Shown here piece by piece: positions 45,563 to 53,951 of a stretch of 64,000 nucleotides of DNA. Under the pieces are notes generated by a model that was not told the DNA's origin, ran no database searches, and saw only the letters and a program-made list of their open reading frames with translations. The DNA lies in contig JAQZBU010000027.1 in assembly GCA_029237735.1 (NCBI GenBank), forward strand, positions 6,794 to 70,793. Direction: 5' to 3'. The DNA comes from Ramlibacter sp. Lineage in GTDB: Bacteria > Pseudomonadota > Gammaproteobacteria > Burkholderiales > Burkholderiaceae_C. Each line of letters begins with the position of its first letter. The first letter of the stretch is position 1. Made by a program: the position numbers and the translations under genes.

Positions 45563-46090
45563 ATGACCGCTTTCAAGACAACCCGGCGCGCTATCGCACT
45601 GCTGGCTTGCGCCTTCCTGCTTTCAGCACCGGCCCTGGCCGAAAAACCCGAGCATGCGGGCGGCAAGGGCAAGGGCGGCGACAAGCAGGAGCAGAAGGCG
45701 CAGAAGCGTGCAGATAAGCAGTATGACAAGGCCGAGAAACGCGCCGAGAAGCGCGAGCGCCAGGAGATCAAGCACGGCGGGTACTTCAACGACGAACATC
45801 GCACCTACGTGCGCCAGTACTACACGCAGTACTACGCCGAGAAGCATCGCTGCCCGCCCGGCCTGGCCAAAAAGAACAACGGATGCATGCCCCCGGGCCA
45901 GGCTCGCAAGTGGCAAGTCGGCCAGCCGATACCCTCCGGCGTCGCGGTTTATTCCGTGCCCCAGCCGGTCATGGTCCACCTGCCGCCTGCGCCTTACGGC
46001 TATCGCTACGCGCGCGTCGGCGGCGACATCGTGCTGATCCAGGTGCAGGGCAACATCATCGTTGACATCATCCAGGCATTGCTGGGCTGA
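45563..46090 (+). CDS. CigR-type anti-virulence regulator family protein (exported), copy 1
   Basis: A 175-residue exported protein: a signal peptide (ALLACAFLLSAPALA), a Lys/Glu-rich coiled middle (about residues 28-70), then YYAEKHRCPPGLAKKNNGCMPPGQARKW and a C-terminal RcnB-like segment with YRYARVGGDIVLIQVQGNIIVDII. This layout matches proteins labelled CigR-family. A paralogue lies at 46214. The two cysteines of CPPGLAKKNNGC probably form a disulfide. Function is unproven. Confidence 0.8.
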   Translation: MTAFKTTRRAIALLACAFLLSAPALAEKPEHAGGKGKGGDKQEQKAQKRADKQYDKAEKRAEKRERQEIKHGGYFNDEHRTYVRQYYTQYYAEKHRCPPGLAKKNNGCMPPGQARKWQVGQPIPSGVAVYSVPQPVMVHLPPAPYGYRYARVGGDIVLIQVQGNIIVDIIQALLG

Positions 46091-46113
46091 GCCCCTCGTC
46101 CCCATCCCGAAAG

Positions 46114-46135
46114 AAGCGCCGCGAGGCGCTTTTTT
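46114..46135. terminator. Intrinsic terminator
   Basis: AAGCGCC and GGCGCTT form a 7-bp stem with a GCGA tetraloop, followed by TTTTT-type T-run. It ends the CigR-type copy-1 gene. Confidence 0.85.
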
Positions 46136-46213
46136 CATGCCTTGTCCTACAGCCGGGGCAGGCCCTTGAACCGACAGTGTGCGGATGTTTGGCAAGCCCT
46201 GTTGGAGACACAG

Positions 46214-46693
46214 ATGAGTCCCTCGAAGCAGTTCCGTTGCCTGTTGGCAGTGGCTGTCGCCATGCTCGCCGCGGCGGGCCCCGCCGGTGCCGCAAAACCG
46301 GAAGCCAAGCAGGCGCAGGCCCCTGCAGAGCAGGCCGCGTCATCGCCGCCCGGCAAAGCCAGCTACGGCGTGAAGTTCGGCGGCTTTTTCAATGAGCAGC
46401 ACAAGAAGGCAGTTCGCGCCGCGTTTGCGCAGCGCTATGCGCGCGCGAAGGATTGCCCCGAGGGCATGGAGCGCGCCGCGAAGAAATGCGCGCCCCCGGT
46501 CGAGGGCCGCTACTGGGCGGTCGGGCAGACACTGCAGCCTGCGGTAAAGGCCCACCCGGTTCCCGATGCGATCAAGGCGAAGCTGCCGCCCGCGCCGGAC
46601 GGTTATGAATACCTCATGGCCGGACAGGACATCCTGCTCGTGTCAAAGGCTATCCACCTCGTGGTTGACATGATCGAGGATGTGACGGGCTGA
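46214..46693 (+). CDS. CigR-type exported protein, copy 2
   Basis: A 159-residue paralogue of the gene at 45563. After a signal peptide (LLAVAVAMLAAAGPAGA), it has FGGFFNEQHKKAVRAAFAQRYARAKDCPEGMERAAKKCAPPVEGRYWAVGQTL and PAPDGYEYLMAGQDILLVSKAIHLVVDMIEDV. It keeps the two-Cys arrangement with altered residues. GGAGA precedes the ATG at 46214. The tandem duplication with divergence suggests distinct envelope partners. Confidence 0.78.
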   Translation: MSPSKQFRCLLAVAVAMLAAAGPAGAAKPEAKQAQAPAEQAASSPPGKASYGVKFGGFFNEQHKKAVRAAFAQRYARAKDCPEGMERAAKKCAPPVEGRYWAVGQTLQPAVKAHPVPDAIKAKLPPAPDGYEYLMAGQDILLVSKAIHLVVDMIEDVTG

Positions 46694-46697
46694 CCGC

Positions 46698-47885
46698 TCA
46701 GGGTTTCAGCCAGCGCCGCAGGCGCCGGTACACGGCCTTGCTGCCCAGCAGGTCGAGGTGGTTCACGCCGCGCGCGACCCATTGGTGCGACAGCGGAATG
46801 TGCAGGTCGCGCGTCGGCTTTGCGTGGCGGCCCAGCGCGCTCGTGAGCGGCACCAGGCCGTCGCCCAGCCATTCGTCCGTCGCGCCTTCACCGACCGCAC
46901 CGGCAACGGCATAGCAGGCCACCCCGTGCGGCAGCGGCACCGGAGCCCGTGTATCGCGATGCGCGAAGCGGTTGTCGGCCCAGTCCTGGTCCAGCAGGTT
47001 GCCGTGCCTCAAGTCCGTGATGCCCGAACTGCGCAAACCCGAGAGCCGGGTGAAGGGCGCGACGTACGGGCTCACGCCAAGCCCCCCGTGTAGCCAGTTG
47101 CCGCCGCGCTCGAGCGGCGCACCGTGGTGCGGCGTGCCCAGGAACACCAGTTGCTTCAGCTTGGCGGGCCATTGCATCCCGGCGTGCATGGCTTCATGCA
47201 ATGCGCTGCGCACTACGAGGCCGCCCATGCTGTGTCCGATAACGGCCAGGCTCTCGACCGCGACCGGCCAGCTCTCCAGGAGGGCTTCCAGTTGCGCCGC
47301 GAGTTCGGCGCCGTTGGCCGAGACGTGAAGCCCGCTGTTGTAGCGCGCGTACACCGGGCAATAGCCCAGTGAGGCCAGCGCCTGGCCGTGGTCGTGGCCA
47401 TCGCGCGTCCACTGGTGATCGGTCATGCACAAACCATGAACCAGCAACAGCACGCGCGGGCCCCTGGCCGCATCGGCGGGGCGCGGCCGAAGCGACATGT
47501 GGATGGCGAGCGGGTTGCCGGTGCGTTCGAGATGGTCGCCCATCACGCCGTTGAGCGCGGCGACGACCGCGTCGCGATTCGCGGCGGCCTTGCCGTCGGG
47601 CAGTTCCTGCAGCGATGCCGGGAGGACGGCTTCGACGCCCGCCAACGCCGTATCGAGCGCCTTGCCGACGAGCCCTGTAGTGCCGTGGATGCTGCGATAG
47701 ACCAGGCCGGTAATGCCGGTCGTGGGCGTGTCTGCCAGCGAGCCGAGCGGCGGTGGCACGCGCGCGATGCGCGAATGCATCGCCTCGACGATGCCCGTCA
47801 CGCCTTTCACGCCATCGATCACCAGGCGGGCGCCGCCGCGCAAGTCGGCGAGCGCGCCCGTCCGGTGCTTCAAAACCTTCGTCAA
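46698..47885 (-). CDS. Alpha/beta hydrolase (lipase/PGAP1-like)
   Basis: A 395-residue hydrolase. The nucleophile is in VIGHSMGGLVVRSAL (GxSxG, about residue 215), HGLCMTDHQWTRDG near residue 152 supplies the oxyanion loop, and a His is in VARGVNHLDLLGS at the C-terminus. The N-terminal about 140 residues, with two short amphipathic parts, are unassigned. A TTG start at 47885 is required, since no upstream ATG is in frame. It is 4 bp from the small basic gene and shares its operon. Confidence 0.85.
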   Translation of the reverse strand: MTKVLKHRTGALADLRGGARLVIDGVKGVTGIVEAMHSRIARVPPPLGSLADTPTTGITGLVYRSIHGTTGLVGKALDTALAGVEAVLPASLQELPDGKAAANRDAVVAALNGVMGDHLERTGNPLAIHMSLRPRPADAARGPRVLLLVHGLCMTDHQWTRDGHDHGQALASLGYCPVYARYNSGLHVSANGAELAAQLEALLESWPVAVESLAVIGHSMGGLVVRSALHEAMHAGMQWPAKLKQLVFLGTPHHGAPLERGGNWLHGGLGVSPYVAPFTRLSGLRSSGITDLRHGNLLDQDWADNRFAHRDTRAPVPLPHGVACYAVAGAVGEGATDEWLGDGLVPLTSALGRHAKPTRDLHIPLSHQWVARGVNHLDLLGSKAVYRRLRRWLKP

Positions 47886-47889
47886 ATGG

Positions 47890-48027
47890 CTACTTCTTTT
47901 CCTTGCCGCGCGGGATCACCTGCGTCATGGGCGGCGTGGGACGGTCCGACGCGCCCTGCTTGGGCGGTGAGTTGTCCTTCTTCGGTTTCTTCGCCATCTT
48001 GTTGCTGCGCTGGTCGCCTTTGGCCAT
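47890..48027 (-). CDS. Very small Lys/Pro-rich protein
   Basis: A 45-residue protein, MAKGDQRSNKMAKKPKKDNS and a Pro-rich tail, with a near-perfect AAGGAGG 7-8 bp before the ATG at 48027. It has no signal or membrane segment, and a net positive charge suggests nucleic-acid or ribosome binding. Small basic proteins like this are widespread and uncharacterised. It sits in front of the lipase gene. Confidence 0.7.
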   Translation of the reverse strand: MAKGDQRSNKMAKKPKKDNSPPKQGASDRPTPPMTQVIPRGKEKK

Positions 48028-48126
48028 GGGGTCCTCCTTGGGTGGATGAGGGATGCGAACTGATGGGGTAATGGTATCCGCAGTTGCGGGCGGGAATAAT
48101 GGGAGTCCTTGCCCGATGGGAAACCC

Positions 48127-49062
48127 ATGACTGAACCCCAGACCTCTTTCGAAGTCCTTCCGCGCGACATCGCAGCGTACCGAGAGGGCAATACCTGCGT
48201 TGACTATGTCCACCGCTTCGAATCGGGCCGACCCGGCCCGCACGTGCTGGTGAACGCTCTGACGCACGGCAACGAGGTTTGCGGCATGGTCGCCGCGACG
48301 CACCTTCTGGACAATGAGGTGCGGCCGAAGATCGGCACGCTCACGGTGAGCTTCGCGAACGTGGCGGCCTATGAATCGTTCGACCGCGAGAACCCGTTTG
48401 CCAGCCGCCAGTTGGTGCACAACCTCAATCGCATCTGGTCGCCTGAATGGCTGGACGGCACGCAGGACAGTCCGGAGCTGCGGCGCGCCCGTGAGCTTCG
48501 CCCCGTGGTTGCCGCGGCGGACCATATCCTCGACATCCACTCCACGGCGCAAGTCGTCGCCCCGTTCTGGGTGTATCCCGGCTTCGCGCGCAACGCGGCG
48601 GCGGCGCTGGCCATCGGCGCACCGGACATCCACCTGGTCATGCCCAAGGGCCTGAACACCGGCACGCCTCTGATCCAGCATGGCCGACATGGAAGTGAAG
48701 AGGGCGAGGGCGTGGCGCTCGTGGCCGAATGCGGCCAGCACTTCCTGCAGTCTTCGGCGGACATGGCCATCGAAGTGACAATGCGATTTCTCGCGTATTT
48801 CGGGCTCGTGGACAGGGACGCGTCCGCGCGCGCAGCTTCCCCACCGCGGCGGTTCGAACTGCTGGCGACGCCCCTGATCAAGACGGAAAGCTTCGGCTTC
48901 GTGCGGCCCCTGGCCGGTCTGGAGACCTTCGCGAAGGGCGAGTTGATCGCCACCGACGGCCCCCATGAGATCCGCGCGCTGTGCGATGACTGCACGGTGT
49001 TCATGCCCGCGCGCACGCCGATTGTGGGCCGTGAAGCGGTGTACCTGACCCGTCCGTTATAG
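48127..49062 (+). CDS. Succinylglutamate desuccinylase/aspartoacylase-family M14-like zinc hydrolase
   Basis: A 311-residue protein with the zinc-binding pair His/Glu in LTHGNEVCG (HGNE) near residue 52 and the third ligand in DHILDIHSTAQ near 138. The ECGQHFLQSSADMAIEVTMRFLAYFG region carries the catalytic Glu. Members remove acyl groups from N-acyl amino acids. The ATG at 48127 follows GATGGGAAACCC; an upstream TTG would add six residues. The substrate is unknown. Confidence 0.85.
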   Translation: MTEPQTSFEVLPRDIAAYREGNTCVDYVHRFESGRPGPHVLVNALTHGNEVCGMVAATHLLDNEVRPKIGTLTVSFANVAAYESFDRENPFASRQLVHNLNRIWSPEWLDGTQDSPELRRARELRPVVAAADHILDIHSTAQVVAPFWVYPGFARNAAAALAIGAPDIHLVMPKGLNTGTPLIQHGRHGSEEGEGVALVAECGQHFLQSSADMAIEVTMRFLAYFGLVDRDASARAASPPRRFELLATPLIKTESFGFVRPLAGLETFAKGELIATDGPHEIRALCDDCTVFMPARTPIVGREAVYLTRPL

Positions 49063-49086
49063 CGCCCGCTTGCGCCATGACTTGCG

Positions 49087-49860
49087 TCAAGGACGCGGGG
49101 TGGTGTCGCAGGGTATCTTCATCGCATTCCATCCGATATGCGCAAATTCGGCCCTCAGCTGTCGCTTGACCTGCGCATCCAGCGCTCCCGACCAACCGAG
49201 CCCCCGCAGCGCCTGCAGCGTGACGGCAAGTTGGCGCCCGGCAAAGACGATGCAGTTGCTCTTCTCCAAGGCAAGAACCTGCATCGCGTTCCCTGCGAAA
49301 CTGCCGGCAATGCGCTGCGTGGCCGCCTCGTGGCCGGCGTCGTCCGCATGCAGGTTCACGACGAGCAGGCCGCCGGGGACGAGGGCACGGAAACAGGCAT
49401 CGTAGAACACCTGCGAGGACAGCTGCGGCGGCAGGCCTGAGGCTTCGAAGGCGTCCACCAGCAGTACGTCGAACGCGCCGCGGCTGCGAGCCACGAAAGC
49501 GGCGCCGTCGTCACACACCACCTGGAACCGATCGTCATCGGCGGGAACGCCGAACTCCCGGCGCAGCGCGATGACGCCGGGATTGTTCTCCACGGCCGTG
49601 ATGCGCGACGAGGGCAGGTGGCGGAGGCAAAACTTCGCAAGCGAGCCGCCGCCCAGCCCGATCATCGCGATGGCCCGCGGCTGCGGGTTCAGCAGCAGGA
49701 AGCCCATCATCGTGCGGGTGTAGTCGAGCTCCAGTTCATCCGGCCGGTCCGCGCGCATGCTACTTTGCACCTCGCCCATCGTGAAATGCAGCGAACGCAC
49801 ACCATCCTCGTTCACGACAAAGGGGGCATCGAAATTGAGGTTCTCGAACGGGCCGTTCAT
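49087..49860 (-). CDS. Spermidine synthase-like (SpeE fold) methyltransferase-type protein
   Basis: A 257-residue Rossmann-fold protein with GLGGGSLAKFCLRHLPSSRITAVENNPGVI, the aminopropyltransferase nucleotide-binding motif, and DDGAAFVARSRGAFDVLLVDAF. It has the SpeE domain but not clearly the polyamine-binding acidic residues, so it may not make spermidine. The start at 49860 is preferred; the upstream frame is unconserved. It is convergent with the zinc hydrolase gene. Confidence 0.8.
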   Translation of the reverse strand: MNGPFENLNFDAPFVVNEDGVRSLHFTMGEVQSSMRADRPDELELDYTRTMMGFLLLNPQPRAIAMIGLGGGSLAKFCLRHLPSSRITAVENNPGVIALRREFGVPADDDRFQVVCDDGAAFVARSRGAFDVLLVDAFEASGLPPQLSSQVFYDACFRALVPGGLLVVNLHADDAGHEAATQRIAGSFAGNAMQVLALEKSNCIVFAGRQLAVTLQALRGLGWSGALDAQVKRQLRAEFAHIGWNAMKIPCDTTPRP

Positions 49861-49994
49861 AGTGTGATTCTCGCCTGCACCCGGCCACCCGCACAGCTTG
49901 GCACCAGACTTTGCACGGCAGGCACCCGGGCTTTGCATGCCGTACACCTTGCGGGGCGACCCTGGAGGCAATCAACACCCAGAAGGGGTCACCC

Positions 49995-50507
49995 ATGAAA
50001 TCAACCGCTATCGCATGTGCCATCGCCGCCGGCGCCCTCGGCTTCGGCTCACTCTCATACGCCCAGGGTTACGATGGCCGTGGCGACCGCGACGGGTGGC
50101 GCGGCGATTCGCAGCGCGCGGACCGCGGCGACAGGCACCACCGTGGCGAGCAGCGCGCCGAGCGCCGCGAGAACCGCCAGGAATGGCGTGCCGCGCAGCG
50201 CCAGCAACGCCAATACGATCGTCGCAACCAGTACGTGCAACAGCCGCGGCAGCAATACGGGCAATACGACGCTTACCGCCAGTACGGGCAGCGCAGCCAA
50301 TGGACGTCGCATGCGCACCGCTACCAGCGCGGCGACCACCTGCCCTACCAGTACCGTCAGCGCCAGTATTACGTGAACGACTGGCGCAGCAACCATCGCC
50401 TCTACGCGCCGCCGCAAGGCTACCAATGGGTGCAAGCCGACGGCGGCGATTTCCTCCTGGTGGCTATCGCTACGGGCTTGATCGCGAATTTGCTGCTGAA
50501 TCAGTAA
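49995..50507 (+). CDS. RcnB-family exported protein
   Basis: A 170-residue protein with a signal peptide (AIACAIAAGALGFGSLSYAQ), a long low-complexity Arg/Gln/Tyr-rich middle (about residues 25-115) and a C-terminal RcnB domain, YYVNDWRSNHRLYAPPQGYQWVQADGGDFLLVAIATGLIANLLL. RcnB of E. coli is a periplasmic protein in Ni/Co homeostasis. AGAAGGGG lies about 7 bp before the ATG. Its middle part may bind metal or the envelope. Confidence 0.85.
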   Translation: MKSTAIACAIAAGALGFGSLSYAQGYDGRGDRDGWRGDSQRADRGDRHHRGEQRAERRENRQEWRAAQRQQRQYDRRNQYVQQPRQQYGQYDAYRQYGQRSQWTSHAHRYQRGDHLPYQYRQRQYYVNDWRSNHRLYAPPQGYQWVQADGGDFLLVAIATGLIANLLLNQ

Positions 50508-50741
50508 GCTTGCTCGCGTACGTCCTCACGGAGGGTGCGGGTGCGGCTGGGGCTGGGGCTGGGATACCCTTCACTCGATGACCTCGCTTGCAAATCCGCG
50601 TGCGGGTAGCCTGTGCCGCGCGACGAGGCGGTCGGCCCTATGGGCCGACTGAACCTGCGATGAGCGGTTTTGCGGTCGCATCGCGCAACTCACTCCGCGC
50701 CCTGAGGCCTGTTGGCACGCCACCGGTGGAATACCACTCCT

Positions 50742-50981
50742 CTCGCGGCGCGGCGGGCGGTACCCGGCGGCGGCGATTTCTGTGGCGGCGAAGCAGCTTG
50801 GTCTGGGGACGGGCGCGAAGCGCTTCAATACTGACTCGCCGCAAGTGTTTGAGCGCAGAGCCGAAGGCGCGTAGCGAGTTTTGCGGCGCCGTCCCCAGGC
50901 CGAGACGCTTCGCGAAGTCGTAGCGAAGCGAAGACCGCCACAGTATGAGCTGCTGCCGGGTACCGCCTGCCGCGCCGCGAG
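50742..50981. repeat. Large imperfect palindrome (~240 bp) in an intergenic stretch
   Basis: CTCGCGGCGCGGCGGGCGGTACCCGG at the left (from 50742) pairs with the sequence ending 50981 at the right. TCTGTGGCGGCGAAG pairs further in with a right-arm CTTCGC..ACCGCCACAG, and GGTCTGGGGACGG with CCGTCCCCAGGCC. The remaining bases of 50508-51026 hold no supported gene. Confidence 0.6.
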
Positions 50982-51026
50982 CGCCCGTCAACAGCCACCC
51001 CAAGACGCGAGCGCCCGCCACAAGAC

Positions 51027-51350
51027 CTAGAACGGCCCCGGCAATGCTTTAAAACCGAGCCAGGCCGCGCCGATAACTGCATTGACCGACACGCTTAACG
51101 CGCTCGGTATGTAGAAGAAAGCCGAGAGCGCGGGGGATTGCAGCAACAGCTCGACCAGGCCGCCCAAACCGTAGAAAAGCACCGTGCAGCCAGCCCAGCG
51201 CCGCATGTACGTGAGAAGCCAGTGCGCCCGCTCCTTGTTGTGGCGCCACGCCGCGGCGCGCTCAAGCTGGTTGCCGCAGCTGGCGTCCTTGAACAGCCAG
51301 CCGAAGAAGAAGTAGCGGTACAACAGGGTGCGAAAGGCGATGTGCTGCAC
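51027..51350 (-). CDS. Small inner membrane protein of unknown function
   Basis: A 107-residue protein with two hydrophobic segments: WAGCTVLFYGLGGLVELLL, and a C-terminal one, SALSVSVNAVIGAAWLGFKAL. The N-terminal half is aromatic-rich (LLYRYFFFGWLFKDASCGNQLERA). The family is not recognised. GGAGAAGCC precedes the ATG, which supports translation. Confidence 0.7.
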   Translation of the reverse strand: MQHIAFRTLLYRYFFFGWLFKDASCGNQLERAAAWRHNKERAHWLLTYMRRWAGCTVLFYGLGGLVELLLQSPALSAFFYIPSALSVSVNAVIGAAWLGFKALPGPF

Positions 51351-51470
51351 GGCTTCTCCTTGTGATGCACGTGACGTGCTCCGTCAGCATCGTAGGGCAA
51401 TCGCACAGGCACGCAACGTAGGACGAGTCCGATCCCGGCTCGGCGGTATGCCCTGCGTTGGTGCGTCGCT

Positions 51471-52502
51471 TCAGCCGTTCTGGATGCGGCTGACCAAAGC
51501 CTTCGTGAACGCCGCCGTGTTGGCGGTGCCGCCCAGATCGCCGGTACGCACCTTGTCGATGTTCAGCGTGTCGTCGATCGCCTTGCGAAGGCGCGCCGCT
51601 TCCTCGGTCAGCTTGCAATGGTCCAGCATCATTCCGGCCGCGAGCAGCAATGCGGTGGGATTGGCGATGCCCTTGCCGGCGATGTCGGGCGCTGAACCAT
51701 GCACCGCCTCGAAAATGGCGGCGTCGGCGCCGATGTTGGCGCCCGGTGCCATGCCGAGCCCGCCGACCAGCCCGGCCACCAGGTCCGACAGGATGTCGCC
51801 GAACAGGTTGGTGGTGACCAGCATGTCGAACTGCCAAGGGTTGAGAACGAGCTTCATGGCGCAGGCGTCGATGATGACTGTCTCCAGCTCGAACTTGCCT
51901 TTGTATTTCCGCTCGTACAGTTCCAGGCCGGTTTCCAGGAAGAGGCCGGTGAGCGCCTTCATGATGTTGGCCTTGTGCACGATGGCGACCTTCTTGCGGC
52001 CGACCTTGACGGCGTGGTCGAAGGCAAATTCGAGCAGGCGCAGGCTGCCGTGCCGCGTGTTCACGCCCGTGGCCATTGCCACCCCGCGCGGGTCGTTGCC
52101 GATCGGTATGTAGAGCTCGTGGCCGATGTACAACCCCTCGAGGTTTTCGCGAACGACGATGAGGTCGATCTTGTCGAAGCGCCCGCCGGGGATGATGGTG
52201 CGGGCGGGCCGCAAGTTGGCGTACAGCTGGAACTCCTCCCGCAGCCGGACGTTGGACGAGCGGTAACCGCCGCCTGAGGGTGTCTCCAGCGGGCCCTTGA
52301 GCGCGAGCCGGGTGCGCCGGATGCTGTCCAGCGCCGCCGGGGGCAGGGGGTCTCCGGCGCTTTTGACGCCTGCCAGGCCGGCGTCCTGCCGTTCCCATTC
52401 GAATGGTGTGCCCAGGGCATCGAACGCGGCGAGGGCCGCGTCGACGATTTCGGGGCCGATGCCGTCACCGGGTATGAGGGTGGCGGGGATTTTGATAGCC
52501 AT
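51471..52502 (-). CDS. NAD-dependent isocitrate dehydrogenase-type (IDH/IMDH family) enzyme
   Basis: A 343-residue decarboxylating dehydrogenase. ATLIPGDGIGPEIVDA is at the N-terminus, substrate-binding Ser/Arg in GGGYRSSNVRLREEFQLYANLRPAR, metal Asp in NLFGDILSDLVAGLVGGLGMAPGANIG, and cofactor segment HGSAPDIAGKGIANP. The last fits NAD-dependent members (isocitrate or isopropylmalate/homoisocitrate type). NAD-IDH is the best guess; a role separate from the main NADP-IDH is inferred. Confidence 0.88.
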   Translation of the reverse strand: MAIKIPATLIPGDGIGPEIVDAALAAFDALGTPFEWERQDAGLAGVKSAGDPLPPAALDSIRRTRLALKGPLETPSGGGYRSSNVRLREEFQLYANLRPARTIIPGGRFDKIDLIVVRENLEGLYIGHELYIPIGNDPRGVAMATGVNTRHGSLRLLEFAFDHAVKVGRKKVAIVHKANIMKALTGLFLETGLELYERKYKGKFELETVIIDACAMKLVLNPWQFDMLVTTNLFGDILSDLVAGLVGGLGMAPGANIGADAAIFEAVHGSAPDIAGKGIANPTALLLAAGMMLDHCKLTEEAARLRKAIDDTLNIDKVRTGDLGGTANTAAFTKALVSRIQNG

Positions 52503-52534
52503 GGGAAGCTCTTTCGTAACTGGTTGCGGCAAGC

Positions 52535-53926
52535 TTACTCCAGCAGCCGGACCTTCACGCTCTTGCCCTTGATGCGGCCGTCGTTCAGCCGCCGCTCCGC
52601 GTCGTGCGCGATACCGCGATCCACCGCCACGTAGGTGGAGAACTCGTTCACATCGATCTTGCCGATCTGCTCGCGCGTATAGCCCAGGTCGGCCGTGAGC
52701 GCGCCCAGCACGTCGCCGGGGCGGATTTTCTCCTTGCGCCCGCCCTGGATGTGCAAGGTGGACATCGGCGGCACGAGCGGGCCTTTGCCGGTCGGTTTCA
52801 ATTCGTCCAGCTTGTGCCACTCGGATTCCCGGCCCTGCAGCAGTTCGATCTTGCCCACCGAGCCCATCTCGTCCATGCTCGCCAGGTTCAGCACCAGGCC
52901 GGTCTCGCCGGCGCGGCCGGTGCGGCCGATGCGATGGATGTGCACCTCGGAGTCGGGCGTGACATCCACGTTGATCACGGCCGCGAGGCTGGCGATGTCC
53001 AGCCCCCGCGCGGCGACATCCGTGGCCACCAGCACGGAGCAGCTGCGGTTGGAAAAGCGCACCAGGACCTGGTCGCGCTCGCGCTGTTCCAGCTCGCCAT
53101 AGAGCGCCAGCGCACTGAAGCCCTGGGCCTGCAGCGCATCCACGAGCTTCTTGCACTGCGCCTTGGTGTTGCAAAAGGCCAGTGCGCTGGCGGGGCGGAA
53201 GTGGTTGAGCAGCAGGCTCACGGCGCCAATTCGCTCACTGTCTTTCACTTCGTACCAGCGCTGCTCGATCTGCCCGCCCGCGTGCTGCGCCTCGACCTTC
53301 ACGGTTACCGGCTCGCGCATGAACTGCGCCGCGAGCTTCGCAATGCCTTCGGGATACGTGGCCGAGAACAGCAGCGTCTGTCGTGCCTTGGGGCATTGGC
53401 GGGCCACGGTGACGATGTCATCGAAGAACCCCATGTCCAGCATGCGGTCGGCCTCATCCAGCACCAGCGTGTTGAGCGCGTCGAGCTTCAGGCTTTCGCG
53501 CGCCAGGTGGTCCATCACGCGGCCCGGCGTGCCCACGACGATGTGTGCGCCGTGTTCGAGTGTCGCGAGCTGGCCGCGCAGCGGCACGCCGCCGCACAGC
53601 GTCACGACCTTGATGTTGTCATCGGCACGCGCCAGCCGGCGGATTTCGGTCGTCACCTGGTCGGCAAGCTCGCGCGTGGGGCACAGCACCAGCGACTGCA
53701 CGGCGAATCGGCGCGCGTTCAGGTTGGCCAGAAGCGTCAGCGCGAAGGCGGCAGTCTTGCCGCTGCCGGTTTTCGCCTGGGCGATGATGTCCTTGCCCAG
53801 CAGCGCCGAAGGCAGGCTCGCTGCCTGGATAGGCGTCATCTCGAGGTATCCCAGCCGTTCGAGGTTCGCGAGTGTGGCGGGGCTCAGGGGGAGGGTGGAG
53901 AAACGGGTCTCGGGGGCTTTGCTCAT
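52535..53926 (-). CDS. dbpA: ATP-dependent RNA helicase DbpA
   Basis: A 463-residue DEAD-box helicase. The motifs are AQAKTGSGKTAAF (I), PTRELADQV (Ia), GTPGRVMDH (Ib), LDEADRMLDMGF (II), FSATYP (III) and HRIGRTGRAGETG (VI). The C-terminal RRM-like domain ending GRIKGKSVKVRLLE is typical of DbpA, which binds hairpin 92 of 23S rRNA during 50S assembly. The ATG at 53926 begins the core; upstream in-frame residues are unconserved. Confidence 0.94.
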   Translation of the reverse strand: MSKAPETRFSTLPLSPATLANLERLGYLEMTPIQAASLPSALLGKDIIAQAKTGSGKTAAFALTLLANLNARRFAVQSLVLCPTRELADQVTTEIRRLARADDNIKVVTLCGGVPLRGQLATLEHGAHIVVGTPGRVMDHLARESLKLDALNTLVLDEADRMLDMGFFDDIVTVARQCPKARQTLLFSATYPEGIAKLAAQFMREPVTVKVEAQHAGGQIEQRWYEVKDSERIGAVSLLLNHFRPASALAFCNTKAQCKKLVDALQAQGFSALALYGELEQRERDQVLVRFSNRSCSVLVATDVAARGLDIASLAAVINVDVTPDSEVHIHRIGRTGRAGETGLVLNLASMDEMGSVGKIELLQGRESEWHKLDELKPTGKGPLVPPMSTLHIQGGRKEKIRPGDVLGALTADLGYTREQIGKIDVNEFSTYVAVDRGIAHDAERRLNDGRIKGKSVKVRLLE

Positions 53927-53951
53927 GACCCGATTGTCGCGGGTGTTTGCC

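Noticed and set aside
49078-49091. A further FNR-like site (reverse strand TTGAC-GCAA-GTCAT)
   Set aside because: One half-site ends in T instead of A, it lies at converging gene ends rather than upstream of a start, and has no -10 at the right distance.
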